Positions 16,920 through 26,231 of a stretch of DNA of 64,000 nt are shown one piece after another. The position numbers and the translations under genes are program-made. Every line of letters starts with the position of its first letter. Positions within the stretch are counted from its first letter, which is position 1. The stretch is from Couchioplanes azureus (GTDB taxonomy: Bacteria; Actinomycetota; Actinomycetes; Mycobacteriales; Micromonosporaceae), in NCBI RefSeq assembly GCF_014648355.1, contig NZ_BMQY01000002.1:704389-768388 (forward strand), read 5' to 3'. The notes beneath the pieces were generated by a model. It made no database searches. It saw nothing but the letters and a program-made list of their open reading frames with translations, and was not told the DNA's origin.

Positions 16920-18743
16920 ATGGTTCTCGAGGTTCCCTACCGCTCGATCCCCGACATGTTTTTGCAGCGTGTACGAGCAACCCCGAACGGCCGGGCGTTC
17001 GCCGCTCCCACCGCCGACGACACCGGCATGACCTGGCTGACCTGGGCCCAGGTGGGCGAGCGGGCCAAGGCGATCGCGGCCGGCCTGGTGGGGCTGGGGA
17101 TCGGCCTGGAGGACCGCGTCGCGATCCTGTCGAACACCCGCCTGGAGTGGGCGCTGGTCGACCTCGGCATCAACTGCTCCGGCGGGGCCACCACCACCGT
17201 CTACCCGACGACGGAACCCGAGGACGCCGCCTACATCGTCGCGGACTCCGGCTCGAAGGTCCTCGTCGCGGAGAACCCCCAGCAGGCCCTCAAGATCGCC
17301 GGTGCCACCACCGCGGTGACCCATGTCGTGCTGATCGACGGCGTCGCGGACGCCTCCGCCCAGCCGCCCCAGCTGACCCTTGCCGAGCTCGAGGAGCGCG
17401 GCCGTGCGGCGCTCGCCGAGACCCCCGACCTCATCGAGCGGATCACCGAGACCGTCGGCCCGGACAACCTCGCCACGCTGATCTACACCTCGGGCACCAC
17501 CGGCCGGCCCAAGGGCGTGCAGCTGCTGCACGGCGGCTGGACCTGGGAGGGCGTCGCCCAGGCGGGGCTCGGCCTGTTCGAATCGAGCGACCTGCAGTAT
17601 CTCTGGCTGCCGCTGTCGCACTCGTTCGGCAAGACGCTGCTCTGCGGGATACTGCACGTGGGCGTGCCGACGTACATCGACGGCCGGGTCGACAAGCTCG
17701 TCGACATGCTCGCCGTGGTCAAGCCGACGCTGATGTGCGCGGCGCCGCGCATCTTCGAGAAGGTCTACAACAAGACCGTCACCACCGCCATGAGCGCGGG
17801 CGGCCTCAAGGCCAAGATCTTCACCTGGGCGGTCGCCACCGGCAAGCGCAAGGTCGCCCTGGAGCTGGCCGGCAAGCCGCTCCCGGGCCTGCTCAAGCTG
17901 CAGTACGCGCTCGCCGAGAAGCTGGTCTTCAGCAAGCTCCAGCAGCGCCTGGGCGGCCGGCTGCGCGTGCTGGTCTCCGGGTCGGCGCCGCTGAGCCGCG
18001 ACATCGCCGAGTTCTTCGCCGCGGCCAACCTGCCCATCTCGGAGGGCTACGGCCTCACCGAGAGCAGCGCCGCCAACTTCGTCAACCGCCGCGACGAGCT
18101 CCGGCTCGGCTCGGTGGGCCGTCCCCTCGGCGACCTCGAGGTCCGCATCGACACCGACGGCGAGATCCTGCTGCGCGGCAAGCCGGTCATGCGCGGGTAC
18201 CACAACCTGCCCCAGGAGACCGCGGAGGCGTTCACCGAGGACGGCTTCTTCCGCACCGGCGACATCGGCGAGCTCGACGCGGACGGCTTCCTGCGGATCA
18301 CCGACCGCAAGAAGGACCTGGTGAAGACCTCCGGCGGCAAGTACATCGCGCCGTCGGCGATCGAGGGCATGTTCAAGGCGGTCTGCCCGTACACCTCGCA
18401 GGCGGTCGTGGTCGGCCAGGCCCGCAACTTCGTGACGATGCTGATCAGCCTCGACGAGGACGCGATCGCCTCGTGGGCGGCGGGCGGTCCCCTCGAGGGC
18501 AAGCCGTACGCCGAGATCGTCGCCGCGCCGGAGACCGAGAAGATGATCGCCGACTTCGTCCAGGAGCTCAACGGCAAGCTCAACCGCTGGGAGACGGTCA
18601 AGAAGTTCGCCATCCTCCCCCGCGACCTGAGCATCGAGCACGGCGAGATCACTCCGTCGATGAAGATCAAGCGCCGCAGCGTCGAGTCCAACTTCGCCGA
18701 GCAGATCGACAAGATGTACGCGGGCACGCTCGCCCAGATCTGA
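16920..18743 (+). CDS. Long-chain acyl-CoA synthetase (AMP-forming)
   Basis: A 607-residue adenylating enzyme that activates fatty acids to acyl-CoA through acyl-AMP. Core motifs are the P-loop LIYTSGTTGRPKGV (near residue 190), GYGLTESSA (A5 region, near 380), FRTGDIGELDADGFLRITDR and KDLVKTSGGKYIAP (A8/A10 hinge). The length and the large-type C-terminal domain match actinobacterial FadD15-like ligases. The ATG at 16920 follows AAAAGGCGG. The 178-base upstream region carries TAGGAT near 16815 as a possible -10. A strong terminator follows. Confidence 0.93.
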   Translation: MVLEVPYRSIPDMFLQRVRATPNGRAFAAPTADDTGMTWLTWAQVGERAKAIAAGLVGLGIGLEDRVAILSNTRLEWALVDLGINCSGGATTTVYPTTEPEDAAYIVADSGSKVLVAENPQQALKIAGATTAVTHVVLIDGVADASAQPPQLTLAELEERGRAALAETPDLIERITETVGPDNLATLIYTSGTTGRPKGVQLLHGGWTWEGVAQAGLGLFESSDLQYLWLPLSHSFGKTLLCGILHVGVPTYIDGRVDKLVDMLAVVKPTLMCAAPRIFEKVYNKTVTTAMSAGGLKAKIFTWAVATGKRKVALELAGKPLPGLLKLQYALAEKLVFSKLQQRLGGRLRVLVSGSAPLSRDIAEFFAAANLPISEGYGLTESSAANFVNRRDELRLGSVGRPLGDLEVRIDTDGEILLRGKPVMRGYHNLPQETAEAFTEDGFFRTGDIGELDADGFLRITDRKKDLVKTSGGKYIAPSAIEGMFKAVCPYTSQAVVVGQARNFVTMLISLDEDAIASWAAGGPLEGKPYAEIVAAPETEKMIADFVQELNGKLNRWETVKKFAILPRDLSIEHGEITPSMKIKRRSVESNFAEQIDKMYAGTLAQI

Positions 18744-18752
18744 CCCGACCGG

Positions 18753-18781
18753 GATGGGGGCGGAGATCCTCCGCCCCCATC
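18753..18781. terminator. Bidirectional terminator hairpin
   Basis: A perfect 13-bp stem (gatgggggcggag with its complement) and a 3-base loop begin nine bases after the acyl-CoA synthetase stop. The convergent MocR gene ends 24 bases beyond. Confidence 0.85.
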
Positions 18782-18804
18782 GGCTCGTTCCCGGCCCCGC
18801 TGTC

Positions 18805-20259
18805 CTAAGCGATCACCGCGGGGGTGCGCCAGGCCGGGCGGGCCGCCCGGTCCAGGTCGTGGCGCACGGAGGCGATGCGCCGGATCGCCTCGGTCAGGTC
18901 GTCCGCCGCCAGGGTGAACGGGAGCCGGACGAAGCGTTCCAGCGTGCCGTCCAGGCCGAAGCGCGGCCCGGGCGCGAGCCGGACGCCGACGTCCTCCGCC
19001 GCGCGGGACAGCGCGCTGGAGATCGGCCCGTCGAGCTCGGCCCACAGGGTCACCCCGCCGCCCGGGACGAAGCAGCGCCACTCCGGCAGGTGCTCGCGGA
19101 GTGCCCCGATGAGCGCGTCGCGCCGGAACGCGAGCTGCTTGCGGCGCGCCGCGACGATCGTCTCGGACTGGGCGAGCAGATGCACGGCGACGAGCTGTTC
19201 CAGCACCGGGCTGGCCATGTCGACCCCGACCCGCAGCGCCGCCAGCCGCTGCACCAGCGGCGCGGACGCGCGTACCCAGCCGATCCGCAGGCCGCCCCAG
19301 TAGGCCTTGCTCATCCCCCCGATCGACACGACGCGGGAGTGCCGGTCGTAGACGGCCACCGGCGGCGGCATCTCGGCGCCGTCGAGCGGGAGATCCACGA
19401 AGGACTCGTCGACGACCAGCTCGGTCCCGGTCGCGTGGGCCGCGGCCACGAGACGCTCGCGCAGGGCGGCCGGCATCAGGTGGCCGGTCGGGTTCTGGAA
19501 CTCCGGGATCACGTACGCCAGCCGCGGCCGGGTCTGCCGCAGCGCCGCGAGCAGCAGCTCGCCGTCCCAGCCGGTCGTCGCGTCGAGGCCGTGCGTGCTG
19601 ATCCGGGCGCGGCGGGCGGCGAGGGCGGCCAGCGCGTTGGGGTAGGTCGGCGACTCCACCAGCACCGGTGCCCCGGCCGGCACGGACAGCCGCAGCACCA
19701 GGTCCAGCGCCTGCTGGGTGCCGCTGGTGACGAGGATCTGCTCCGCGCTGGTGGCCACGCCCCGGGCGGTGTAGGCGGCGGCGACGGCCTCCCGCAGCTC
19801 CCGCAGCCCGCTCGGGTGGTAACCGGCGCTGCCGAGGAAGCGGGGCAGGTCGTCGGCGGCGGCGCGGGCGGCGGGCACCAGCTCGACCGGCGCGGCGGAG
19901 GCCGCCACGCCCAGGTCGATCATGTCCATGTCGTCGTCCGGTGTCCACAGGCCGGAGCTGGCGACCCGGTGGCCGTTCGGCAGGGTGGTCCAGCTCCCGG
20001 CGCCGCGCCGGCTGGTGAGGTGGCCCGTCTCGCGCAGGTTCCGGTACGCGGCCGTGACCGTCGTCCGGCTCACGCCCAGCGCCTCGGCGAGCTCGCGCTC
20101 GGCGGGCAGCCGCACGCCCAGCGGCAGCCGCCCGTCGGCGAGCAGCCCGCGCACCGCGGCGGCGAGCGCCGCATAGTCCGGGCTGCGGTGGCGCCCGGGA
20201 AGCGAGTGCCACTGGCCGAGGAGGCGGGCCAATTGGCCTCCGCGCACCGACGTCGTCAT
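18805..20259 (-). CDS. MocR/PdxR-type GntR regulator with aminotransferase domain
   Basis: A 484-residue chimeric regulator. Residues about 25-95 are a GntR winged helix (LPLGVRLPAERELAEALGVS, then RTTVTAAYRNLRETG). Residues about 125-480 are a fold-type I aminotransferase domain with the PLP-lysine region VSIGGMSKAYWGGLRIGW. The ATG at 20259 is preceded by GGGGGTGG; GTG 20265 is an alternative. It is divergent from a YczE-type membrane protein, a pairing common for MocR regulators, which often sense PLP or amino acid derivatives. It probably controls that neighbour and itself through the shared direct repeats. Confidence 0.93.
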   Translation of the reverse strand: MTTSVRGGQLARLLGQWHSLPGRHRSPDYAALAAAVRGLLADGRLPLGVRLPAERELAEALGVSRTTVTAAYRNLRETGHLTSRRGAGSWTTLPNGHRVASSGLWTPDDDMDMIDLGVAASAAPVELVPAARAAADDLPRFLGSAGYHPSGLRELREAVAAAYTARGVATSAEQILVTSGTQQALDLVLRLSVPAGAPVLVESPTYPNALAALAARRARISTHGLDATTGWDGELLLAALRQTRPRLAYVIPEFQNPTGHLMPAALRERLVAAAHATGTELVVDESFVDLPLDGAEMPPPVAVYDRHSRVVSIGGMSKAYWGGLRIGWVRASAPLVQRLAALRVGVDMASPVLEQLVAVHLLAQSETIVAARRKQLAFRRDALIGALREHLPEWRCFVPGGGVTLWAELDGPISSALSRAAEDVGVRLAPGPRFGLDGTLERFVRLPFTLAADDLTEAIRRIASVRHDLDRAARPAWRTPAVIA

Positions 20260-20303
20260 AGCCACCCCCGGGAAATTGGCTCTATCAGCCGCCGCAATTG
20301 GCC
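20231..20303. promoter_or_regulatory. Direct repeats in MocR/YczE divergent promoter (putative operator)
   Basis: AATTGGC occurs in the same orientation at 20231, 20274 and 20296. The spacings of 43 and 22 bases are close to whole helical turns, so the copies face the same side. MocR regulators are known to bind direct repeats. The first copy lies inside the regulator's coding start and the other two between the genes. Confidence 0.6.
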
Positions 20304-20318
20304 TTCAGAGTGGCACTC

Positions 20319-21023
20319 ATGACGATCCCAAGCAACTCCGCCACCGCCGGGCGCCGCCTGCCGCGCCGCGTCGGCCAGCTCTTCGCGGGCCTGGTCCTGT
20401 ACGGCGTGAGCATGGCGTTCATGGTCGAGTCCCGCCTCGGGCTCACCTCCTGGGACGTCTTCCACCAGGGTGTGTCGAAGGTCACTGGGCTGAGCATCGG
20501 CTGGGTGGTGATCCTGGCGGGCGTCCCGATCCTGCTGCTCTGGATCCCGCTGCGGCAGAAGCCGGGCTTCGGCACGATCGCCAACCTGGTCGTGATCGGT
20601 GTCGTGGTGGACGTCGCCCTGGTCGTGCTCGCTCCCGGCGAATCGATGACGATGCGCGTCACGTACCTGATCGGCGGCATCCTGCTGAACGGCGTGGCGA
20701 CCGGCATGTACCTCGGCGCCCGTTTCGGCCCGGGACCCCGCGACGGCCTGATGACCGGAATCGTCCACCGCTTTCCGCGCCTGTCCCTGCGCCTGGTCCG
20801 GACCGCCATCGAGGTGATGGTGCTCGCGACCGGATTCCTGCTCGGCGGCACGGCCGGGGTCGGCACGGTCGCGTATGCACTTGTGATCGGCCCGCTGGTG
20901 CAGGCCTTCCTGCCGGTCTTCACCGTCGCACCACCCGCGGCGGAGGGGCCCGCGGCGGCCTCCTCGGTGGACGCGGGCCCCCGAGAGGGCGAATTGTCCG
21001 GGCGTTGCGGCACGGCTCGGTGA
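20319..21023 (+). CDS. YczE/YitT family membrane protein
   Basis: A 234-residue protein with about five membrane helices. Family landmarks are FAGLVLYGVSMAFMVESRLG, LTSWDVFHQGVSK near residue 45, LLNGVATGMYLGARFGPGPRD and DGLMTGIVHR. YczE-like proteins are membrane proteins of unclear transport role that are repeatedly found opposite MocR regulators, as here. The ATG at 20319 gives the family N-terminus; an upstream TTG in frame is less likely because it overlaps the operator repeats. Confidence 0.88.
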   Translation: MTIPSNSATAGRRLPRRVGQLFAGLVLYGVSMAFMVESRLGLTSWDVFHQGVSKVTGLSIGWVVILAGVPILLLWIPLRQKPGFGTIANLVVIGVVVDVALVVLAPGESMTMRVTYLIGGILLNGVATGMYLGARFGPGPRDGLMTGIVHRFPRLSLRLVRTAIEVMVLATGFLLGGTAGVGTVAYALVIGPLVQAFLPVFTVAPPAAEGPAAASSVDAGPREGELSGRCGTAR

Positions 21024-21077
21024 ACATCTGCCACACCTGCGCTTTCCGGTTGGACGACCAGGCGGCATCATTGCGGC

Positions 21078-21506
21078 ATGGGGGCTGGCGGGTGGCATTG
21101 GAACGACGCATGGATCTTCGTATCAGCGGTCATCGCCGAGCGTCTGGAGCGCGACCGGGCGATGCATGCCGCGCTCCCGACGACCGGCGCCACCCTGGCC
21201 GACCTCCTGGCCGCCGCGGACTTCCTGCACCACAGCGTGCCTAGCCGGGAGGATCTTCAGGAGTCGGTCCGCCGCCTGGCCGGCGCGGGGCTGCTGACCA
21301 TCGACGACGACCTGGTGGCGGTCGCGCCGGCCGGTGAGCAGCTCTGGCGCACCCGCCCCTTCAGCGGCCTCTCGTCGGCGGTGCTGACCCTGCAGACCCA
21401 GCTCAACCGGGCGGTGACGCCCGGCGACGCGGAGTGGCACCTCGACGAGAGCACCTACCACGCCGCGGTCCGGGAATACTCCCTGCGCCTGGCCGACGGC
21501 CGCTGA
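21078..21506 (+). CDS. Small protein with winged-helix character, unknown function
   Basis: A 142-residue soluble protein. Residues about 10-85 have the pattern of a winged helix (DAWIFVSAVIAERL, SREDLQESVRRLAGAGLLTI, then DDDLVAVAPAGEQLW). No catalytic motif is visible. A CATCAT hexamer six bases before the ATG is a weak leaderless promoter signal. It runs convergently into hisF with a hairpin over both stops. It could be a small transcription factor, but no DNA-binding residues can be assigned. Confidence 0.65.
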   Translation: MGAGGWHWNDAWIFVSAVIAERLERDRAMHAALPTTGATLADLLAAADFLHHSVPSREDLQESVRRLAGAGLLTIDDDLVAVAPAGEQLWRTRPFSGLSSAVLTLQTQLNRAVTPGDAEWHLDESTYHAAVREYSLRLADGR

Positions 21507-21522
21507 CCGGTCGGTCAGCGGA
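21501..21522. terminator. Hairpin over convergent stop codons
   Basis: A perfect 9-bp stem (ccgctgacc with ggtcagcgg) and a GGTC loop contain both the stop of the small winged-helix gene and the stop of hisF. It is likely a shared terminator. Confidence 0.6.
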
Positions 21523-22285
21523 CCGGGTGGCCCGCTGCCCGGAGGCTGTCCTTGACGTCGCCGATCGTGAGCTCTCCGAAGTGGAAGACGCTCGCCGCGA
21601 GCACCGCGTCCGCACCCGCCGCCACGGCCGGCGGGAAGTGTGCCACCGCCCCCGCACCGCCGCTGGCGATCACCGGGATGCCGGCCACCGCCCGCACCGC
21701 CGCGATGAGCTCGAGGTCGAAGCCGGCCTTGGTGCCGTCGGCGTCCATGGAGTTGAGCAGGATCTCCCCGGCGCCCAGCTCGGCCACCCGCCGCGCCCAC
21801 TGCACCGCGTCCAGGCCGGCGCTGCGCCGCCCGCCGTGCGTGGTGACCTCCCAGCCCGAGGAGCCCGGGGACGAGCCGGCCACGCGCCGGACGTCCAGGG
21901 AGAGCACGAGGACCTGGTTGCCGAAGCGACCGGCGATCTCGGAGATCAGCTCCGGCCGGTGGATCGCCGCGGTGTTGACGCCGACCTTGTCCGCGCCCGC
22001 CCGCAGCAGCGTGTCCACGTCGTCGACCGAGCGGACGCCGCCGCCCACCGTCAGCGGGATGAACACCGACTCGGCCGTGCGCCGGACCACGTCGAGCATC
22101 GTCCCGCGGCCGTCGGACGACGCGGTCACGTCCAGGAAGGTCAGCTCGTCGGCCCCCGCCGCGTCGTACGCCGCCGCCAGCTCGACCGGGTCGCCCGCGT
22201 CGCGCAGGTCGAGGAAGTTGACGCCCTTGACCACGCGGCCGGCGTCCACGTCCAGACACGGGATCACCCGCACCGCGACCGTCAT
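21515..22285 (-). CDS. hisF: Imidazole glycerol phosphate synthase, cyclase subunit
   Basis: A 256-residue TIM barrel. With HisH it makes imidazole glycerol phosphate and AICAR from PRFAR and ammonia. Catalytic Asp residues are in [18 protein letters not shown] (near residue 11) and [15 protein letters not shown] (near 140). Phosphate-binding loops are [10 protein letters not shown] and [12 protein letters not shown] loop at residues about 125-155 (AGSSPGSSG) is normal for actinobacteria. The ATG at 22285 overlaps the ridA stop by four bases. It is the last gene of the main his operon. Confidence 0.97.
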   Translation of the reverse strand: MTVAVRVIPCLDVDAGRVVKGVNFLDLRDAGDPVELAAAYDAAGADELTFLDVTASSDGRGTMLDVVRRTAESVFIPLTVGGGVRSVDDVDTLLRAGADKVGVNTAAIHRPELISEIAGRFGNQVLVLSLDVRRVAGSSPGSSGWEVTTHGGRRSAGLDAVQWARRVAELGAGEILLNSMDADGTKAGFDLELIAAVRAVAGIPVIASGGAGAVAHFPPAVAAGADAVLAASVFHFGELTIGDVKDSLRAAGHPVR

Positions 22286-22677
22286 GCCCGCTCCTTCCCG
22301 CCCACGTACGCATCGATCTCGACCTCGACCAGGTGGTCCTCGTGCAGCAGGCCGGCGACCACGATCAACGCCGTCACCGGGCGTACGTCCCGGAACAACT
22401 CACCATGCACGGCGGTGACGGCGCCGGCGTACGACCGGTCGGTGACGTACATGCGGGTGCGGACGACGTCGCCCAGGGCCGCACCGGCGCCCGCGAGGGC
22501 GTCCAGGCCGATGCGGAACGCGATCCGCGCCTGCTCCCCCGGGTCGCCCACCGCGACCACCGCGCCGTCGACCGTGGCGGTACAGCCGGCGGTGACGAGA
22601 AGGTCTCCGGCGCGCACCACGCGGGAGTAGCCGTACCGTTCCTCCCAGGGCCCGCCCGAGGCGAATCGCTCGATCAT
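22282..22677 (-). CDS. RidA family protein
   Basis: A 131-residue YjgF/YER057c/UK114-type protein. The family's Arg-containing end ([10 protein letters not shown], near residue 78) and the final strand ([13 protein letters not shown], with Glu near 121) are present. RidA proteins hydrolyse reactive imine or enamine intermediates from PLP enzymes. Its place between hisA and hisF, with 4-base overlaps on both sides, is a recurring actinobacterial arrangement and suggests co-production with histidine enzymes. The exact substrate is not readable from sequence. Confidence 0.9.
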   Translation of the reverse strand: MIERFASGGPWEERYGYSRVVRAGDLLVTAGCTATVDGAVVAVGDPGEQARIAFRIGLDALAGAGAALGDVVRTRMYVTDRSYAGAVTAVHGELFRDVRPVTALIVVAGLLHEDHLVEVEIDAYVGGKERA

Positions 22678-23399
22678 GCCGACCGCAGCGTCTCGAGCGC
22701 CTCGGCCACGGTGAAGGCGCCGGCGTAGAGCGCCTTGCCGGCGATCACGCCCTCCACGCCGGCCGGCTCCAGGGTCGCCAGGGCGCGCAGGTCGTCCAGC
22801 GTGGACACGCCGCCGCTGGCGATCACCGGGGCCGGCGTCCGCGCGCACACCTCGCGCAGCAGCTCCAGGTTGGGTCCCTTCATGGTCCCGTCCTTGGTGA
22901 TGTCGGTGACGACGTACCGCGCCGCGCCGGCCTTGTCGAGGCGGGCGAGCACCTCGTAGAGGTCGCCGCCGTCGCGGGTCCAGCCGCGGGCCGAGAGCGT
23001 ACGGCCGCGCACGTCCAGGCCGATCGCCACGCGGTCGCCGTACTCGCCGCAGATCCGGTCGCACCAGTCCGGGTCCTCCAGGGCCGCGGTGCCGATGTTG
23101 ACCCGTGCGGCGCCGGTGGCCAGCGCCGCACGCAGCGACTCGTCGTCGCGGATGCCGCCGGAAAGCTCCACCTTGACATCGAGGCGGCCGACCACCTCGG
23201 CGAGCAGGGCGGCGTTGGAGCCGCGGCCGAACGCGGCGTCGAGGTCGACCAGGTGCACCCACTCCGCGCCGTCGTGCTGCCAGGCCAGCGCCGCCTCCAG
23301 CGGGTCGCCGTAGGCGGTCTCGGAGCCGGCGGCGCCCTGGACGAGGCGCACCGCCTGGCCGTCGGCGACGTCGACGGCGGGCAGCAGGGTCAGGGTCAC
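22674..23399 (-). CDS. hisA: ProFAR isomerase HisA (possibly bifunctional PriA)
   Basis: A 241-residue TIM barrel that isomerises ProFAR to PRFAR. Motifs include [18 protein letters not shown] (catalytic Asp near residue 9), [26 protein letters not shown] (second Asp near 130) and [11 protein letters not shown]. Actinobacteria that lack trpF use this protein as PriA for both histidine and tryptophan synthesis; whether trpF exists elsewhere cannot be seen. The start is GTG 23399 after GGAG, which gives the family N-terminus; a 12-residue extension is possible but unlikely. Confidence 0.95.
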   Translation of the reverse strand: MTLTLLPAVDVADGQAVRLVQGAAGSETAYGDPLEAALAWQHDGAEWVHLVDLDAAFGRGSNAALLAEVVGRLDVKVELSGGIRDDESLRAALATGAARVNIGTAALEDPDWCDRICGEYGDRVAIGLDVRGRTLSARGWTRDGGDLYEVLARLDKAGAARYVVTDITKDGTMKGPNLELLREVCARTPAPVIASGGVSTLDDLRALATLEPAGVEGVIAGKALYAGAFTVAEALETLRSA

Positions 23400-23439
23400 G
23401 GCGGAACTCCGATCAGAGGAAGTGACGGCGATCAAAGGA

Positions 23440-23754
23440 TCAGCGGCGGCCCAGGATCACGACGACCAGGGCCGGGAGGACGAGGATGATGAGGGCGATG
23501 AGGACGATCCGCAGCGCGACGTCCGGCACCAGGAACCAGATCAGCGCGGACGCGACCGCCGGGACGACGACGATGCCGGCGCGCTCGGCCCGGCCACGCC
23601 GGTAGAGCCGGCCGGAACCGCGGCGCTGCGGGGTGAGCCGGCGGGCCAGGGCGCGGCGGCGGTCGCGGCGGGCGACCCGGCGGGCCCGTGCCGCCTTCTC
23701 CTTCTCGTGGACGGCGAGCCGTTCGGCCCGTCTGCGGGCCCGTTCCTTGCTCAC
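23440..23754 (-). CDS. Small membrane protein in his operon, unknown function
   Basis: A 104-residue protein. Residues 1-58 are extremely basic (many Arg, with Lys and Glu) and probably cytoplasmic. Residues about 60-100 form two closely spaced hydrophobic helices ending in GRR. The GTG at 23754 overlaps the hisH stop by four bases, and the stop lies 40 bases before hisA. No enzymatic motif is visible. It is coupled to histidine genes by position only; a role in that pathway is not implied by its sequence. Confidence 0.75.
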   Translation of the reverse strand: MSKERARRRAERLAVHEKEKAARARRVARRDRRRALARRLTPQRRGSGRLYRRGRAERAGIVVVPAVASALIWFLVPDVALRIVLIALIILVLPALVVVILGRR

Positions 23755-24380
23755 GCGCCCGGCAGCCCGGCGACCCAGGTACGCAGCAGCGCGAACCCGG
23801 CGTCGGCGGACTTCTCAGGATGGAACTGGGCTGCTGACAGCGGGCCGTGTTCGACCACGGCCGCGAAGGGCTCGTCGTGCGCGGCCGTGGTCACCGTGGC
23901 GCCGGCGGCCTCGAGGGCGGCGAGGTCCGAGGCGGCGTACGAGTGGACGAAGTAGAACCGGGTGTCCGGCGCCAGCCCGGCCAGCAGGACCGAGCCGGCC
24001 GGGACCGACACCGTGTTCCAGCCCATGTGCGGGATGCGGCGCGCGGTCAGCCGGGTCACCGCACCGGGCAACAGCCCCAGCCCCGGGGTCTCGACGCCGT
24101 GCTCCACACCGGACTCGAAGAGGATCTGCATGCCGACGCAGATGCCCAGCACCGGCCGGCCCGCCGCGACCCGCTCCGCGATGACCGGTCCGGCGCCCAG
24201 CTTCTCGATGCCGGCCATGCAGGCCGCGTACGCGCCGACGCCGGGCACCACCAGGCCGTCCGCCGCGGCGGCGGCCTCCAGGTCGCTGGTGACGGTCACG
24301 TCCACGCCGGTACGCGCCACGGCACGCTCCGCCGACCGCAGGTTGCCCGATCCGTAGTCCAGGACGACGACCCGGGTCAT
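23751..24380 (-). CDS. hisH: Imidazole glycerol phosphate synthase, glutaminase subunit
   Basis: A 209-residue class I glutamine amidotransferase supplying ammonia to HisF. The catalytic triad is visible: Cys in LGICVGMQILFE (near residue 80) and His-Glu in QFHPEKS near the C-terminus. The oxyanion strand region VPGVGAYAACM is also present. It starts at ATG 24380, overlapping the 57-residue membrane protein's stop (ATGA), and ends overlapping the 104-residue protein's start (GTGA). Confidence 0.97.
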   Translation of the reverse strand: MTRVVVLDYGSGNLRSAERAVARTGVDVTVTSDLEAAAAADGLVVPGVGAYAACMAGIEKLGAGPVIAERVAAGRPVLGICVGMQILFESGVEHGVETPGLGLLPGAVTRLTARRIPHMGWNTVSVPAGSVLLAGLAPDTRFYFVHSYAASDLAALEAAGATVTTAAHDEPFAAVVEHGPLSAAQFHPEKSADAGFALLRTWVAGLPGA

Positions 24381-24550
24381 GCCGACTTCCCGGGGAACAT
24401 CCAGAGCACGCCGCCGGCCAGGGCGAGCAGGGCCAGCACGGCGACGAGACCGATGGAGAACTTGGTGGCGCCCTGCTTCACCAGCGAGATGACGCCGCCG
24501 ACCAGGATGCCGGCGATCATGAGCAACAGGACCGGCAGGAAGCTGCTCAC
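24377..24550 (-). CDS. 57-residue membrane protein between hisB and hisH
   Basis: A short frame starting at GTG 24550 and ending at TGA 24377. It reads two hydrophobic helices (residues about 4-23 and 31-51) joined by SLVKQGATKFS and ends FPGKSA. Both ends overlap neighbours by exactly four bases: GTGA with hisB and ATGA with hisH. Such coupling on both sides, plus clean codon bias, argues that it is a real gene. It resembles small actinobacterial membrane proteins of unknown function; no activity can be assigned. Confidence 0.78.
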   Translation of the reverse strand: MSSFLPVLLLMIAGILVGGVISLVKQGATKFSIGLVAVLALLALAGGVLWMFPGKSA

Positions 24551-25158
24551 AGCACACCCTTCGTGGACGGCAGCGCACCGGCGTTGCGCGGATCGATCTC
24601 GACGGCCTCGCGCAGCGCCCGGGAGAACGCCTTGAACTGCGCCTCGACGACGTGGTGGGCGTCGGGCCGGCCACCGTCGCGGGCCGCGCGCAGCACGCTG
24701 ACGTGCAGGGTCACCCGGGCGGCGTGGCCGAACGACTCGAAGATGTGCCGGGTCATGCTGGTCGGATAGACCGGGCCGATGTACGGCGCCAGCTCCGGCT
24801 CGTCGTGCACCACGTACGGCCGCCCGGACAGGTCGACCGCGGCCCGGACCAGCACCTCGTCCATGGGGATGGTGGCCGAGCCGTACCGCCGGATCCCGGC
24901 CTTGTCGCCCAGCGCCCGCGCGAAGGCCTCGCCGAGCGCGAGGGCGGTGTCCTCCATGGTGTGGTGGGCGTCGATCTCGAGGTCGCCCTCGGTGCGCACG
25001 GTCAGGTCGAAACCGCCGTGCTTCGCGAGCTGGTGCAGCATGTGGTCGTAGAACCCGACGCCGGTGGAGAGCTCGGCCTCGCCGGTGCCGTCCAGGTCGA
25101 TGGCGACGAGGACCTTGGTCTCGTGGGTGACGCGCTCGATGCGTGCGGTGCGGCTCAC
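24547..25158 (-). CDS. hisB: Imidazoleglycerol-phosphate dehydratase
   Basis: A 203-residue monofunctional dehydratase acting on imidazole glycerol phosphate, the sixth step of histidine synthesis. Two manganese-binding motifs of the HHxxE type are present: [16 protein letters not shown] (near residue 70) and [17 protein letters not shown] (near 165), with [14 protein letters not shown] and [16 protein letters not shown] between. The start is GTG 25158, overlapping the hisC stop by four bases. There is no fused phosphatase domain, as expected in actinobacteria. Confidence 0.97.
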   Translation of the reverse strand: MSRTARIERVTHETKVLVAIDLDGTGEAELSTGVGFYDHMLHQLAKHGGFDLTVRTEGDLEIDAHHTMEDTALALGEAFARALGDKAGIRRYGSATIPMDEVLVRAAVDLSGRPYVVHDEPELAPYIGPVYPTSMTRHIFESFGHAARVTLHVSVLRAARDGGRPDAHHVVEAQFKAFSRALREAVEIDPRNAGALPSTKGVL

Positions 25159-26231
25159 GGCAGAATCTCCTCGGCGGCGGTCAGGAAGGCGGACGTCTCG
25201 GCGGGATCGCCGGCGGTGACCCGCAGCCAGCCCGGCAGCCCCACGTCGCGGATCAGCACCCCGCGATCCAGGAACGCCTGCCAGGCCGCCTTCTGGTCGG
25301 CACCGGCGCGGAACAGCACGAAGTTGGCGTCGCTGTCGGCCACCTCGGCGCCCCGGGCGCGCAGCGCGCGGACGATCCGGTCGCGCTGCTCCTTGATCGC
25401 GTCGACGGTGGCGAGCAGCGCGTCGCGTTCGGCGAGGGCCGCGCGGGCGGCGGCCTGGGTCAGCGCCGACAGGTGGTACGGCAGGCGGACCAGCTGCACC
25501 GCGTCGACCACGGCCGGGTCGGCGGCGAGGTAGCCCAGCCGTCCACCGGCGAAGCCGAACGCCTTGCTCATCGTGCGGGTCACCACCAGCCGGGGATGCC
25601 CGGGCAGCAGCGCCAGGGCGCTCGGGGTGCCAGGGCGGGCGAACTCCGCATATGCCTCGTCGACCACGACCATGCCGGGCGCCACGCCCAGGACGGCGTC
25701 GAGGACCGCGGGGTCGAGCGCGGTACCGGTCGGGTTGTTCGGCGAGCAGAGGAACACCAGGTCGGGCCGGTGCTGCTCGATCTGGGCGACGGCGTCGGAG
25801 GCGGTGAGGCCGAAGTCCGGGCCGCGACGCGCGCCGATCCAGCGGGTGCCGGTGCCGGCGGCGAGCAGCGGGTGCATCGAGTACGACGGGCCGAAGCCGA
25901 GTGCCGAGCGCCCCGGGCCGGCGAACGCCTGCAGGAGCTGCTGCTGCACCTCGTTGGAGCCGTTGGCCGCCCACACGTGCGCGGCCGTCAGCCCGTGCCC
26001 GAGATAGCCGGCGAGGTCGGTGCGCAGGGCGACGGCGTCCCGGTCGGGGTAGCGGTTGAGGTCGCGCAGCTCGGTCTGCACCGCCTTGGCGATCGCGTCC
26101 ACGACGGCGTCCGGCACCGGGTACGAGTTCTCGTTGGTGTTCAGCCGCACCGCCACGTCCAGCTGGGGCGCGCCGTACGCGGACCTGCCGCGCAGGTCGT
26201 CGCGCAGCGGCAGGTCGTCGAGGGTGGTCAC
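25155..26231 (-). CDS. hisC: Histidinol-phosphate aminotransferase
   Basis: A 358-residue PLP enzyme of fold type I. Visible landmarks are [57 protein letters not shown] and the PLP-lysine in [17 protein letters not shown] (near residue 220). It transaminates imidazole acetol phosphate with glutamate. The start is GTG 26231 overlapping the hisD stop (GTGA). Confidence 0.97.
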   Translation of the reverse strand: MTTLDDLPLRDDLRGRSAYGAPQLDVAVRLNTNENSYPVPDAVVDAIAKAVQTELRDLNRYPDRDAVALRTDLAGYLGHGLTAAHVWAANGSNEVQQQLLQAFAGPGRSALGFGPSYSMHPLLAAGTGTRWIGARRGPDFGLTASDAVAQIEQHRPDLVFLCSPNNPTGTALDPAVLDAVLGVAPGMVVVDEAYAEFARPGTPSALALLPGHPRLVVTRTMSKAFGFAGGRLGYLAADPAVVDAVQLVRLPYHLSALTQAAARAALAERDALLATVDAIKEQRDRIVRALRARGAEVADSDANFVLFRAGADQKAAWQAFLDRGVLIRDVGLPGWLRVTAGDPAETSAFLTAAEEILP

